Part shown: in pieces, positions 22,330-34,605 of the stretch
How positions within the stretch are numbered: position 1 is the stretch's first letter
Layout of the letters: every line of letters begins with the position of its first letter
DNA from: Aquatica leii
Taxonomy: Eukaryota; Arthropoda; Insecta; Coleoptera; Lampyridae
Direction of reading: 5' to 3'
Assembly: GCA_035610365.1 (NCBI GenBank)
Contig: CM069433.1
Span: 133,628,545-133,692,544, forward strand
Length of the DNA stretch: 64,000 nucleotides
Notes under the pieces: generated by a model
What the model saw: only the letters and a program-made list of their open reading frames with translations
Told to the model about the DNA's origin: nothing
Databases searched by the model: none
Program-made: the position numbers and the translations under genes

Positions 22330-22500
22330 TTCCAGTTTGCGCAAATTTTTTCTAACCAAGCAAATATTCTGGTATCAGGAACTTGTCTTTCGGTATACAA
22401 GTCCGCATATCCTTCCGCAACATTTGTTGTATTGCGAAATCCTCTTGCGTAGTCAAAACGCATCGACTTTGTTTTCATTAGAATACTCCATTTTCATACA
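22330..22500 (-). pseudogene. DUF4817-type helix-turn-helix relic (mariner-like transposon)
   Basis: On the minus strand, 'MEYSNENKVDAF' is followed by 'YARGFRNTTNVAEGYADLY' and 'ERQVPDTRIFAWLEKICANW'. This follows the consensus of the N-terminal HTH found in many insect transposon proteins ('YSNEE...M...YGE..GN...A...Y.ERFP.R..P....F..L...L...G'). The usual 'RYPNR' is altered and no DDE domain follows, so only the DNA-binding part remains. Confidence 0.55.
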
Positions 22501-22716
22501 CTTTATGGAAATAATTCAACACCGTGTTGACAAGCGTAAACGTCATTTGGATTAGATTGGATAGTCAATTGTTTCTTTTCATGGCAACTTGACAGTTAGT
22601 GTGTTAATAATAAAAAGTTAATTGTTTGGTGTGTTTCTATACTATGATAGAATCATAGAATCCTTCGATGTGGAGGATAGGCACCACTCAGAAATAAAAC
22701 TCAGTACGTAATTCTG

Positions 22717-22754
22717 GCTACGTTTCGTTGGCTATTGTGCCAACTTCATCAGGC
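22717..22754 (-). repeat. Penelope-type terminal motif, copy 2
   Basis: The reverse complement reads 'cctgatgaagttggcacaat' then 'agccaacgaaacgtag', the same TGATGA...CGAAACGT layout. It lies on the minus strand about 450 bp beyond the Penelope coding end at 23,207, where a 3' terminus is expected. Confidence 0.5.
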
Positions 22755-23206
22755 CAATCTATATTAATGGTAATTATAATTAGTAATCCTAGTCTAAGAG
22801 TAGAACATATTACAATAGTCAATATAATTAAAAACTTACTAGCTAGAATAATAAATTACAAATTTTCAGTACATATGAAAACAAACAACAAATATCAAAA
22901 ATCTAATTTGTTTACCAATATTACGTTAGAGTAAAAAGAATAATTGATCTTACCATCACAAGAATGTTTAATTTCTGCCAAATATACATGAAATTAAAAA
23001 CGATGGACAAAAGGAGGAAAGTACGAAGAACATATAACCTTATACGGCACAAACATAACCCACACATAAGGTGAATACTTAATGATAGAAATTAACCTAA
23101 TGTACACTTTAACAACTGATAAGCGTGAGAATTTGTATTTATAATGATAAGATTAACATAATTTTGTTAGTTGTTATAAAATTAAGTGAGAAACAATTTA
23201 GTAAAT

Positions 23207-23410
23207 ACGTTTACATTTACTAATAATGTTGTTATAAATAGGATTCAGATTTTGAGTATCCGTCTTAAAGTTTACATTATCATTATATAAATTAATAAAG
23301 ATCATCTCAGATATTAGTCTTTTTTTATAATTTAGTTCTACATCCAAAACTTGTGGATTGTCAAAATCAAAATCATGGTTGTCCTCGACATGATGGAAAG
23401 TGTCATGTCA
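23207..23410 (-). pseudogene. Penelope-like element, C-terminal end
   Basis: The minus strand reads 'DTFHHVEDNHDFDFDNPQVL' then 'DVELNYKKRLISEMIFI' and ends 'NIISKCKRIY' with a stop at about 23,207. This is the tail of a Penelope-like polyprotein, after the GIY-YIG endonuclease core ('EH....H.FDF....VLD.E.....R...E...I'). The reverse transcriptase and the GIY-YIG start are missing. The end motif at 22,717-22,754 is in the same orientation and probably belongs to it. Confidence 0.7.
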
Positions 23411-23459
23411 AAATTGTTCTTTATAACCATAACACTATATACAACAATATTTATTCAAA

Positions 23460-25890
23460 ACTAAAAAACAAAACTAACATCCTAAACAAATCATACGTTG
23501 TATATAGAACATTACTAAATGAAATGGTTCATATTAGAATGATTCAGTTTTGATACTTTTCATAATCATTTATTAAAAATCAATATTAGTGATACAGAGA
23601 GAATTAAAATCTTTTTTTATTCGAAAAATATTTGTTTATTGATAATTTATTTAAAATTGGCACTATCCCGAAATTTGCCCGTTTACTATATTGTGTAAAT
23701 AAATTTATTCTTATTTATGCAGCAATTAAATATCCAAACTAACCAACTATAGTCTAAGCCAAAACTTGCTTATAATCGTAATGGATTCTTCCTGTTATCA
23801 TTTCGTTGATCTTTCATTAATTTTACAAAATTCAATGTGGCGTTGTTTTCTATCTTTTGTTGGTTTTTTAATCACATATGGGGACAGTAATAAATTATAT
23901 ATACCATATAATTGAAGTAAAGGAGTTTTGAATTTTCAGTACGTGAAAATTAAAAAAAAGGTGTACCTAACGTAAAAATGTAATGTATTTTATTTATTTA
24001 CCTAGAAGATTTAAAATGTTTATTACACGATCATAAGTTGAGCTTTTTTCTTAGACTGTAACCACGTCCTTCAATTTCTACCTGAACATGTAGATTGTCA
24101 CTGTTCATAACTATACTAAGCACATACTACAAAATTGTCAATAATTAAGTAATAAGATAATAAAGTAAACCAAAACACAGTTTTTTTGTTAGTACTTAAA
24201 AAATAAACAACTTTATTTGTGTTTTATAAGAATTTTTTTAAAATACAACCCCTTCATATAATTTTATGCAATGAAGTCTTGAAATATTATGATTGCAATT
24301 TGTTTGCGACTCTTTCGTGCTTAGGGTACGTAATTAAAAAATACGTACATTATGATTAAGATTAATAATAGTAATCCATTTTTTTCTTTTAATTAAGTGA
24401 AAACTGGTTTAAACAAACGGGTATAAATTTAAATAAATATTAAACGCAAAAAAAATTAAATGCATTATTTTTAGTACGTGTACTGTAATAACTATTTCGT
24501 GCATAATTAATTAGCATTTTTTTGGTTAATTAAGATTTGTAAGAAGACATTTCAGAACGTGATGAAGATAAAAGAACTGTGACAAAAGCGTCAGAAAAGT
24601 ATACTGTTCATTAAAATGGTTAATTATGTACGGATTCGGTTAACTTCCTTTACCAAACAAGCATAGGGAAATTCAGGGAATGGCTTTCAAATTTAAACAA
24701 AAGACAAAACAATATACAATAAAAGGATTTGACTTTATGTAAACATTAATTACAATAAAGAACTTGTTCATAAAAGGTTTATTGCGCTGAAACAATTGAT
24801 ATTGTAAGATTCACTCAAACAAAACATATTACATAAAATAAAGCATGTAATTTAAAACTAAATATATTTAATAGAAAATTATAAAATTAATTAGTATTAT
24901 TTGTATATACAAATGATTTCTAGTACAAACTTAAATAGTCTTTTTAAATTCTTGAATATGCATTTGTAAACAGAAAATGATGGCACAAAAACAGAAGAAA
25001 AAAAATACTTTTATGTTTCTTGCTTAATCAAACAACAGGAAAGTAAGTGAACTGTTAATATTTGTAACGCTAGCTTTCCAGACATTCAAAACAATATTTG
25101 AAAATAACCGTACTTACTTAGTAATAATATTTTTAATAACAGGAAAAATTGTGCATCTGATTGAAATAAATCGACATTTTTAAAACTAAATTAAAAACTG
25201 AATTTGTGTTTTTTAAATAGTTTTGTTAGTAAAAAAAATTTTATTTCACGTCATTCCGAGAAAAAAATATGGTCTTACAAAACTGCTCTTAGTTGTAATT
25301 AAAAAATGTTTTTATTTGTTAAACGTCAAAAAATCAAAATCTGGATTAAACAAGTAGGTTTGTTCTGGAAACTCGTTTGTGTTAGTTACGATTGCAATAG
25401 GCGTTTCAAGTTCTCCCTAGTAAACAATAAACTTATTCATTTTTGAGCTTTAAGATAAATTTTATTTTGCTTTCATCTGAAACGTATAAAAACTCTCATT
25501 CAATTATTGCTTTCGCTCGATTGCCCCAATATTTTAAAAAAATAGATTTATTGTGATTTTTAACATTTTTTGTGAATCGAAAGTATATTTTTACCGTGCC
25601 GCGTACCACTGTCTGTAAGCGTTTAAGTTTTTACCTCTCATTTTGATCGTACAGATTCAAACCTTTTTAGACCGATAGCTTACGTGAAAATGATTAACAA
25701 AAATATTCCAAAGGTTTAATGTTTTCAAACAAATTTTTCCATCTTACTTAATGTACCGACATGCGTCTACTGTTTCCTAGTGGCGGCGTTATCACAAAAT
25801 GACTGTTGGATGGACCATTTTTTTTTGTAAATAATAAGCGGCGTTATTTCAGATTGACATTTTGAATATTTATTTTGATTTTAGTTATAT
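23460..25890. other. AT-rich region, no gene seen
   Basis: About 2.4 kb without a supportable gene. A 30-bp piece near 23,750 ('tctaagccaaaacttgctta') resembles 22,240 ('tctaagccgaaagtcgctta'), suggesting two scraps of one unidentified repeat. Confidence 0.45.
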
Positions 25891-25894
25891 AGTC

Positions 25895-28096
25895 CTAAAG
25901 TTCTTGCCATAAGAGAAGATCCCTACGTCATTACCTACTGATGTAAGAAATAACATACCTACTATTATATAAGCAAGACAAAAACTATGTGTAAAACAAA
26001 GATGGAAGATTGATTGCATGCGTTATGAATAAAGTTATTCAATTGACTTCAATCAAGTTGACGTTTTGTCAAATAACGTTTGCTGTCATTTTCGTTTGGT
26101 TTTGTACCTTTGGTTATTATTATTATTTTGCATTATTTTATTTCAAACTGATCTTTTCAGAATAAAAACATGTCGGGTTTTATACAAAGTGAAACATTAC
26201 GCTCTCAGTCTCGCCAAATGGTGGTTAATTTACTTGCATACTTTCAACAAGAAAAGGATAATGGGGGTCCTTTGATCCCATTAACGTCTGTTCAAGAGGT
26301 AAGCTAACGAAAGAAATGATTAACTTGCATTACAATAAATTATTTACAGAGAGTTTCAACTGCATTGGGCGTAAGCTGTTAAGCGGATAAAGTCTGAACA
26401 CAAATTGAATCCAGTGTTATCAAGTCCTGGAAAGAAAAGGTCACGAAGGAAGTCAAAAACTGTAGACTTGCCAGAATCTTCAAAAATGACTATAAGAAAC
26501 ACGTTGTATACAATGTACACAAACAGTAAGTTCCGATGAAAGCAACCTTCATAATCTTTCTAAAAACTAACTTTTTCTAGAACAACATGTGACTGTGAAT
26601 TCCCTAAACAGCAAACTCAAACATAAACATGTTTTGTTAAGTGATCGCACTTTAAATAGAACTCTGCATGAAATTGGCTTTAAATTCAAGAAAGACGATC
26701 ACCGTAGATCCTCAATGAAGACTTCACGTATAGCCCTTATGAGGATTAAATTCCTAAAACATTACATAGAAAATCTAAACTCAGAATTTCCACGTGAAGT
26801 AGTTTTTATGGATGAAACTTGGATATTTGCTAAAGGAAGTATGGGGAGATCGTGGCAAGATGATAATTTAAAAAGTGTACGTAAACCTGAGGGATACGAT
26901 GGTAAACGATTTATTGTCGTACATCCCGGTACAAAATCTGGATTTGTAAAGAATGCTTCGTTATTGTTTTCATCTAAATCTCAGCATGAAGATTATCATG
27001 GAGATATGAATGGTGAAACGTTTAAAAAATGGATTGTGGAACGTTTACTTAATAATTTGAAAGAATCATCAATTATAGTGTTGGATAATGCATCATATCA
27101 TTCCATGTTACTAGAAAAAATGCCTTGGTCAAGTTGGAACAAATCTGATTTAATTTCTTGGCTAAACAAAAACAATATTTCGTATGATGCTAACAGGTTC
27201 AAAAGTGAATTACTTGACATAGCTAAACAGCACAAGAAAAAAATTAAATAGAAAGTGGACGAACTGTTACAACAACACGGACATGAAGTGCTACGACTAT
27301 CACTCTATCATTACGAGTTTAATCCAATCGAACTAATATGGCCCATGCAAAGTCATATTACAATAAACACATTGGTAGGGATGGGTATGGAGATGAAAAA
27401 GTAATTTCAATGTGGAACGAAGCACTACAACAATGTAATTCCGAAGTAAGGGAAAAGTGTGTGATTCATACAGAAAAACTAATACAAGAGTGGTATAATC
27501 GAGAAAAGTTTTTAGACATTACAGTGGAACCTTTAATAATTAATGTTGGTTTAAACGATTCAAGTTCATCGGAATCTTCAGATAGTGATGATTAAAATAA
27601 ATGAGGTTCATAGCGTTTTTAAAATTGAACATTTTTATAAAACCAATTGTTACTCAAGATGTTGCTCATTTCGTTGTTTTATGTATTAAGATTACGTTTA
27701 ATCTGTATTATACATGACTTCACTGTGCTTAAAGGTTTTTTTATTTTAAATTGCTTCAATAACTGGATTTTAGAAAAAATGTAATAACTACATATGTTTA
27801 AATCTAAATTTCACTGTAATAAATATAATTAATCAAACATAAACAAATTGCAGTCATTTTTAATAATATTTATTTTAATATTAGTAATCTCGAATTAAGC
27901 GAAAATTAATTTTGAAGGTTAAACGTGTTGTGACAGCAAAATTAAAATTCTTATAGGTACCAACTAACCAGTATAGCCAACACTGAATTTTTAATTGTAA
28001 CTAATAAACTAACACTTAATTTGACTAGTGCGTTAATCTTGATTCATATGAATACGATGATGACGTAGGGCTCTTCTCTTATGGCAAGAACTTTAG
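25895..28096 (+). mobile_element. IS630-Tc1-mariner transposon with introns, copy 1
   Basis: Terminal inverted repeats of about 36 bp are nearly perfect: left 'ctaaagttcttgccataaga' then 'gaagatccctacgtca' (25,895-25,930), right the reverse complement of 28,061-28,096 with one mismatch. TA dinucleotides lie a few bases outside both ends, but the outermost bases differ, so the exact TA target site is not certain. One interrupted transposase gene fills the interior. A second, diverged element of the same kind begins about 95 bp downstream in the same orientation. Confidence 0.9.
26170..27595 (+). pseudogene. DDE transposase of mariner-type copy 1 (long D-E spacing)
   Basis: Exon 1 runs from ATG 26170 to 26298 (gtaagc donor), exon 2 26350-26525 (acag acceptor, gtaagt donor), and exon 3 from 26581 (ttctag acceptor). 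A 2-base loss near 26,380, a TAG at 27249-27251 and a frameshift near 27,340 break it. Catalytic residues are visible in 'FMDETWIFAKG', 'IIVLDNASYHS' and 'FNPIELIW'. Counting through the TAG, about 81 residues separate the second D from E, against 34-41 in ordinary Tc1/mariner. From memory this fits the DD82E group called Sailor. The protein ends in an acidic serine tail (SSSESSDSDD). Confidence 0.85.
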
Positions 28097-28189
28097 TAAT
28101 ATGTTTTCCAACTTTCGTCATTCGTGACATCACATCTAAACCAAAACAACAAATATAGTTTTACTCTTCTAACTCATAAAATAAAATTG

Positions 28190-30034
28190 TATAAAGCATG
28201 CTGTAAAGTTGGCAACCTGGGCGGCATTGCAATTTTTTCGTACATATGTTTGTTTACATTTTATCGTTTGTTAGGTTAGTGTGTTTATTTCTCCGTGTTT
28301 TCGCTGTTTCTACCTTTTGTATCAAAAATTGTTCTTTTCAGAACATACGTTTGAGTGAATTAACATTTAATCACTACAATAATGCCGGGCCGTAGATTGG
28401 GAAGTGGGGGAAAGGAGCTTGTTGCTAATTTGATTGAATTTTTTCAACAAGAACGGGACAATGGCGGTCCATTTATACCTGTAACATCAGTTCGTGAAGT
28501 AATTTATTGCATTATTTACTTTACATATATTTTATTAATATTATTCTAATTTTAGCGTGTAGCAGCTGCTTTAAAGATTAACATCTCTACAGTTACTAGT
28601 GTGTCGCAAGCCTTAAAGAAGAACGAACCATTTGTTTCTAAACAACGGCCACATAAAAAACCCATTACGAATATTGAGGAGTTTAATAAATGTGCAATTC
28701 GTAATGTAATTTACAGAATTTACCAAAATAGTAAGTTAAATTATATTAACGCATTCAATTTTCTTATGTCACAATAAATAATTACAGACGAGCATGTTAC
28801 GGTAAATATCTTATGGCAATAATTAAAAGAAGAGGAACTTTTCGAAGGTTGTGCTAAATCGTTGCATACTGTTTTAAATAATATAGGGTTTAAATGGAAA
28901 AAAGACAACCCCAGGCGAGGTCTGATGGAATTACCCGATGTTGTTCTTAAAAGAATAAGGTTCTTAAAAACATACATGAGGATCAAAGCCGAAAAAATAT
29001 ACCAGTTTGTTTTTTTGGATGAAACATGGATTTTCCAGAATGGCACAGTAAATCGGTCATGGCAGGATGACGACTTAAGAACCGTTAAAAGTACAAAGGT
29101 TGATGGAAAAAGGTTAGTTTATAATTATGAGCTGTGAATTTGAAAACACATATTCTTTTGGTTTTTTAGATACATAGTGTTACATGCAGGGAATGAGGAA
29201 GGTTTTATTAATGGAGCAGAACTAATTTTTTCTTCTTCTACAAAAAATATAGATTATCATTGAAAGATGAACGAAAAAAATTTTAGCATTTGTTTGAACA
29301 TCAGTTATTAAAGAATTTATAGCCACAATCTACAATTGCGTTGGATAAAGCTTTTTTCTACAACAGCATATTGGAAAAGTACTCAATAGTACGTGGAATA
29401 AAACTGATATTACATATGGCTTAAAAATCACAACATTGAATTTAATGAAAATTCATTATAAATCAAACTTCTACAGAAAGTTCTTATGTAAATAGGAAAT
29501 TCACAGTGTAATGAGTAGATTAATGCAATTATTGCTTATTTAGAAATAAACCTCCAAAAGTATTTAAAGCAGATACGTTAGCTGAACAATATGGTCATAA
29601 AGTCCTACGATTACCTCCCTACCATTGCATTTTTAATCCAATTGAACTTATATGGGGTATTACTAAGAATTATTATAATCGACACATTGGTAGGGATGGT
29701 AAATCAATAGAAAAATCTATGAAAATGTGGCACGAGGCTTTGGCAACAGTTACACCAGAAGCCTAATTCAGTTAAACACACTGAAAAAATAATTAAAGAA
29801 TAGTGGGATCGAGAGATTGGCTTTGACGTAGAAGATGTTGCACCATTAATTATTAATCTCAACACTGAAAGCGATGACAGTGGATCAGATTTTAGTAATT
29901 AGATTCGTATGATTTATACTATAATTAAAAGCTAGAATGTTATTTAAATAACTTACATTTTTGTAAATATTTATACAGTAAAAGTATTAAATAAAGAAGG
30001 GGCACTTTACTTATCAACTTAACGTTGCTTTATA
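28190..30034 (+). mobile_element. IS630-Tc1-mariner transposon with introns, copy 2 (diverged)
   Basis: Imperfect inverted repeats TAAAGCA... (28,192) and ...GCTTTA (to 30,032) are flanked by TA on both sides (28,190-28,191; 30,033-30,034). The interior gene has the same exon plan as copy 1 but only distant similarity, and the terminal repeats differ completely, so this is a related subfamily rather than a duplicate. Confidence 0.75.
28382..29901 (+). pseudogene. DDE transposase of mariner-type copy 2
   Basis: Exon 1 (ATG 28382 to about 28498) gives 'MPGRRLGSGGKELVANLIEF'. Exon 2 (from about 28556) gives an HTH-like 'RVAAALKINISTVTSVSQAL', with a donor at about 28,731. Exon 3 (from about 28789) carries 'VFLDETWIFQNG'. 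An additional intron of about 57 bp (29,113-29,169, gttagt...ttttag) splits '..DGKR' from 'YIVLHAGNEEGF'; copy 1 lacks it. 'IALDKAFF' and 'FNPIELIWG' preserve the last two catalytic residues, followed by 'NRHIGRDGKS' and an acidic tail. At least five stops or frameshifts (for example near 28,815, 29,260 and 29,290) make it a pseudogene. Confidence 0.82.
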
Positions 30035-30273
30035 AAACCAATAGTTTGATTGAAGACTTGCCAACAGATTACTTTAACATTAGTTGTAGCAGTTATTTGT
30101 AGGTATTATTATATTATTTTGTTAATTAATAGGAATACTAAAGCTAGTTATCAAGTACATGTTTATTACAATTAGCAAATAATTTTATATATGTTAACCA
30201 AATTATGCAGAAAAACATAGTAAATCAAGACAATTTGGTTATTATTAATATAACATGTAAATCTGTATACATA

Positions 30274-30657
30274 ACCTCCAACTTTTGATATTGGCATCAA
30301 CACTACTACATGACGTCATAAATATCGATGACGGAAGTTGGATAACTTATTACATGAACTTTAAATACTACTGTATTTTTAGAATTTTGGCTTACGGCGT
30401 CTTTTACGAAACAGTGGCCCTTAAAAATGTGACTAGAATGACGGTTTTCTTAAAAACTGTAAAGTTGTTTTTTAAACACATATGCTCTTCGATGCCATTG
30501 CACGCACTCTACGTCTAATTAGAAACACCTGCGTGCGGGAAAATTGAGAAAAACACTCGCATTTTTATAGTATTAATTTAAAAAACTTTGTGCTGCCAAC
30601 TCGTTCATTGGGGGCATAACCTATATAGTATGTAAATATCTATTACGAGTTGGAGGT
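30274..30657. mobile_element. 384-bp MITE with TA target sites
   Basis: ACCTCCAACT at 30,274 is matched by AGTTGGAGGT ending at 30,657, with TA on each outer side (30,272-30,273 and 30,658-30,659). The interior has no transposase. TA duplication suggests mobilisation by a Tc1/mariner-type enzyme. Confidence 0.8.
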
Positions 30658-30659
30658 TA

Positions 30660-31560
30660 CTGGTTATTATTCTAACGTTAAGGAAACAGCACGTGAGGAA
30701 ACTCTATACCCAGTAGTACCTACTTTTTAAGTATTGTGGATCATCCTCGGTATTAATGAATAAATCAATTTCCATTTTGATTTGTTACATACTATAGATT
30801 TGCTAGGGTAAGAATGCGTTGCGATTTATTTTTTTGTATATCGCAGCAAGTTGGGTTACTTTCATGTGTCTGTCATCTCAAGAAGTTGTTAAATATTTCC
30901 CGAATAGTTCTTCTTTTGGGTAGATAATTTGGACGTACACGGATGCCTGAATTAAATACCTAAGTCATAAAAACTAATTAAAGTAAAGCCTTGCCGAATG
31001 TTTGTTAGATGCTCAATTAATCCCGAACACTCGGTGAGACTGAATTTTATCAGTAAAGAAGTTATTTGGAAGCTTTGCGCGTTATGTTTTTATTAATCAT
31101 CGTATCCGCAACTTACTTGTGATACCGTTATATATATATTTGTTAAACTTTCAGCAATTTTAAGGGGATGTTTTGGATATGCCATTAGCTAATCGCATGT
31201 CAGAAAAACCGTAAGTAACCTGCTACCTTCCTGATAAATTGTGTTGATGTCGATCGTAGATACAAACGACCTTGTCACAATTAATCTATGCAGATTTGCT
31301 TTTGTAATTACTTGCTTACAAGCTTTCTTCTGATTGTGTAATCACTAAATTTGTATTGATTCGATTCTTCTTCTTCGTTGTTTTAGCAAATTATATTTAT
31401 TAAATATAATATTAATAACTCAGGTTATTATTTAAGGATCTGTCAATATCAGTTTTATTGTTTTTTTACCTACAAATAAATATTTATTGTATACATTGTT
31501 TCCTGATTGCTTTTATTCTCTTTTCATGTTACCATTGCAATAAATATACTCATTGATATA
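30660..31560. other. AT-rich spacer
   Basis: No ORF or repeat recognised between the MITE and the Tigger-like element. Confidence 0.5.
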
Positions 31561-33532
31561 CAGTAAAACCTCTCATATCTGACCTTCCCACAACAGACTC
31601 CTCCCGATATACGACCTAGTGTCCGATCGTCTGTGATTCATACAGGCTCCGTTCAGACTTGAAGGAGTGACTCATCTACACTATGCTTTGTTTTTGTGTC
31701 ACAAACTGTCAGTTCAACCGTGATTGTTGATGTGGAATGTGCTGTGACTATGTATGTACATGTAATCTTGTTCTATATTTATTAACGTCAATACATACTG
31801 TTTCTGTTTTCCGCATTATTTAATCACGACTACGGAATGTGGGGGGTGTGCCTTAATGTGAGGTTACGTGTGTGACAATAGCAATTCAAAAACGTAAACG
31901 TGTTTGTGTTTCTCTACAACAAAAACTTGATGTGTTACAACTATTGGACCATAATGAGTTTGTTATTAAGCTATCATGGATATAGGGAGTGAATACGGTA
32001 ACAAACTGAAAAAAAACCGTAAAGATTTGGAAGCGTACTCAACGACAGTTGAGACAGATGATGCGCTAAAAAGTAGAAAAATCTTGAAAAAACCAAAACC
32101 TGAACTTGTCGATGAAGGATTATGGGTTTGGTTTTGTCAGGAAAGTTGCAAGGGAACACAATTGTCAGGTCCCATTGTAAAGGAAAAAGTTATAAAACTG
32201 TATGAAACGTTGGGAAGTGATCTAGAAAAGTTTAGTACTAGCGAAGAGTGGCTGCATAAATTGAAGTTGCGTCATGGCATACGACATGTTATAATTGCGA
32301 GGGAAAAACTCTCAGCTGATGATAATGCTGCTAAAAAACTTGTAGAAAAATTTGAGAAGTTGGTGACAGAAAAGAAACAAGTCTACAATGTAGACGAAAC
32401 GGGCCTAAATTACAAAATGCTTCCAAAAACCACTCTTGCTGCCAAAAATAAACCTGTGTTAGGATCAAAACTTGCTAAAGACAAACTCACAATTGCAATT
32501 TGTAGCAATGCCGCGGGAAGCCACAAAATGCCGTTGTTCGTCATAGAAAAATCTAGGAAGCCAAGAGCATGTAAAAATCTAAACATGGCAGCACTTCCAG
32601 TTTTCTATTAGAATCAATCGGTCTGCTTGGATAGATAGTGATTTGTTGAAGGAATGGTTTTTTAACGAAATTGTCCCCGCAGTAAAAAATATTTGAAGTC
32701 TAAAAACTTACTTACTCGTTCTGTTTTGCTCTTATATAACACTTCCAATCGCCCCTCTGAATGTGAAAAAAAGAATGGAAACATCAATGCTTTATTTTTA
32801 CCAACCCATGTTGCACTTTTAATACAACCTATAGATCAGGGCGTCATTGAGTGGTTAAAGAAAAGATCCAGAAGAAAGTATGTCGGCTCTTTGCTGGACG
32901 AAACAGAAGAAAGATGTAACTTTTTTGAGGCAATGAAAAGTTTAAACATAAAAGACACTATCTACACCTTTTCTGCAGCTTAAGACGAAATTAATTAAAC
33001 CACCCTTTAAAAGGCTTGGAAAAAATGTGGCCATCATCGAAACAAAAATAACCAGAGACTGATCATGAGCCAACTTCGACAGAAACAGAGTTTAGACAGA
33101 AAGAACAGAAACATTACAAAATCTGCAAGTGTTTCAACATGATCTCCAGATGACAGATGCAGAAGAGTGGTTTGTTAAAGCTGATGTTTATAAAGATCTT
33201 AACGACGACCAAATAATTGCTGTTATGCAGAACAACGCCGTGGAAGAAGAAATTGACTCGGATGAAGACAAAAGCACCAGTGACAACGTAGTTAGTCATT
33301 CTGCTGCTATGGACGCCATCTACATTGCGCTGAAGTACATCAAGTAACATCAACTAAATTGAAACAAAAATCCATTACTGAATTCTTTAAATACGATACA
33401 TACATGTTACAGTACTGTATAGCGGTTTTTTGTATTTGGGAAAGGCGTCTTTTGCTCCTCTTGATATCCGACCTTTTGGCCGTTCCGGTCATGGCCCGGT
33501 CCCGTCATGATCGGATATGAGACGTTCTACTG
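31561..33532 (+). mobile_element. Tigger/pogo-type DNA transposon
   Basis: The left end 'cagtaaaacctctcatatct' is the canonical Tigger start. The right end is its inverted copy ('cggatatgagacgttctactg', ending 33,532) with a few changes. TA flanks both ends (31,559-31,560 and 33,533-33,534), as expected for pogo elements. A second pair of inner inverted segments ('gatatacgacct'/'gatatccgacct') lies near each end. Total 1,972 bp, with a broken transposase inside. Confidence 0.93.
31878..33350 (+). pseudogene. Tigger/jerky-type transposase, broken and missing a catalytic Asp
   Basis: The reading begins with an HTH ('KRKRVCVSLQQKLDVLQLL', about 31,890), disrupted at about 31,970. It continues through the CENP-B-type domain ('WVWFCQESCKGTQLSGPIV', 'FSTSEEWLHKLKLRHGI') to the DDE_1 domain. 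The first Asp is in 'VYNVDETGLNYKM' and the third in 'LIQPIDQGVIEWL'. The second, normally in 'LLLDNAPSHP', is lost: the copy reads 'LLLYNTSNRPSE'. A stop near 32,610 and further frameshifts follow. An acidic C-terminal piece (33,129-33,347) reads 'DSDEDKSTSDNVVSHSAAM'. The protein cannot catalyse transposition. Confidence 0.88.
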
Positions 33533-33534
33533 TA

Positions 33535-34600
33535 CTTGTGTTCTTTTATTTGTTTACCTTAAGTGTTTGTTAGGTGAAAACGTGTACCTGGATGTGTTTC
33601 TCCCCGTTTTGGCACCTTTTTAAATAAATTATAATTGACACATCAAAGACTAGGCTTAATTCTTTTAGTTACGCATCCACCTACAAAGTTCTGAGCTACC
33701 GCTGCTTTCTTTGAGGTGGTTAAGTTATTGGTAAGTGATCGCACTTTAGCCTAGTACAGGTCTACATTTGACCGTGACAATATAAGAACATGAAAAAAGA
33801 AGAATTTTATAGAAAAAATTTAATATCTAAGCAACTAATCTTCATCATTGCTACTGTATGGGCCTTCAGTATCCGTTGCACCCTTGTCTCTGTATTGTAT
33901 CATCGACTAAGTATTTCATTTATGTTTTGCGGAAAAAAATTTGGCAATCAAACCATTTCATTTTAAATTCATCGTCTTCGAAAAACTTATCATTTTGACT
34001 TTGATTAAAAAGTTTTTGTTTTTCTTCGCAAGCGTGTTTCCAAATATCAGGATCAAACTATCTTTACATAGTGAATTACTACTACTTTCTAAGTTCTTGA
34101 TACTTTCAAAATCATGGTTTGTAACAACATTTAAACATTTCAAATGGAGCCTTATTTACGCTTGTTAACTTATGCTTACCGTAAACTTCGCAAACGTATT
34201 TTTCTAAATCTAGAAAGCAAAAGTAACATTACTCTTACCTTTAATTGTTTTATTTGACAATGTTTTCGTTTCTCGCATATTACTGAAAATTTCTTCATAC
34301 TTCTTATTCCATAAAATGTTCATCCTGAGCACGAAACGTCGCAAAAATACTGAAGTAGTTGCTTCTGTCCAACCTGCTAAAAGAAGAAGTCATTAATTTG
34401 GCCAAATTAGAATATAACCATTACCAGACTTAAATAATGTAAGATTTCATGACTATTTAGGACCATTAAATAGATACTCGAAAACGTCAAAACTTTTAAG
34501 AGATTTGAAAGAGCGTGTTAAATACAAAAGTGCTGCTCATTACAATGAAATAAACAAGACATTTTAAAAAATTGAAAAGTAACGATGGAATTGTAAACAA
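33535..34600. other. Mostly AT-rich; weak minus-strand protein relic
   Basis: On the minus strand, about 34,390-34,130, 'WTEATTSVFLRRFV' and, after a possible intron, 'LEKYVCEVYGKHKLTSVNK' look like parts of a multicopy insect protein. The intron could be the 'gtaagagtaa...tttctag' seen reading that strand. A Myb/SANT-like start is one possibility. The similarity is too weak to name a family. Confidence 0.3.
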
Positions 34601-34605
34601 AAAAA

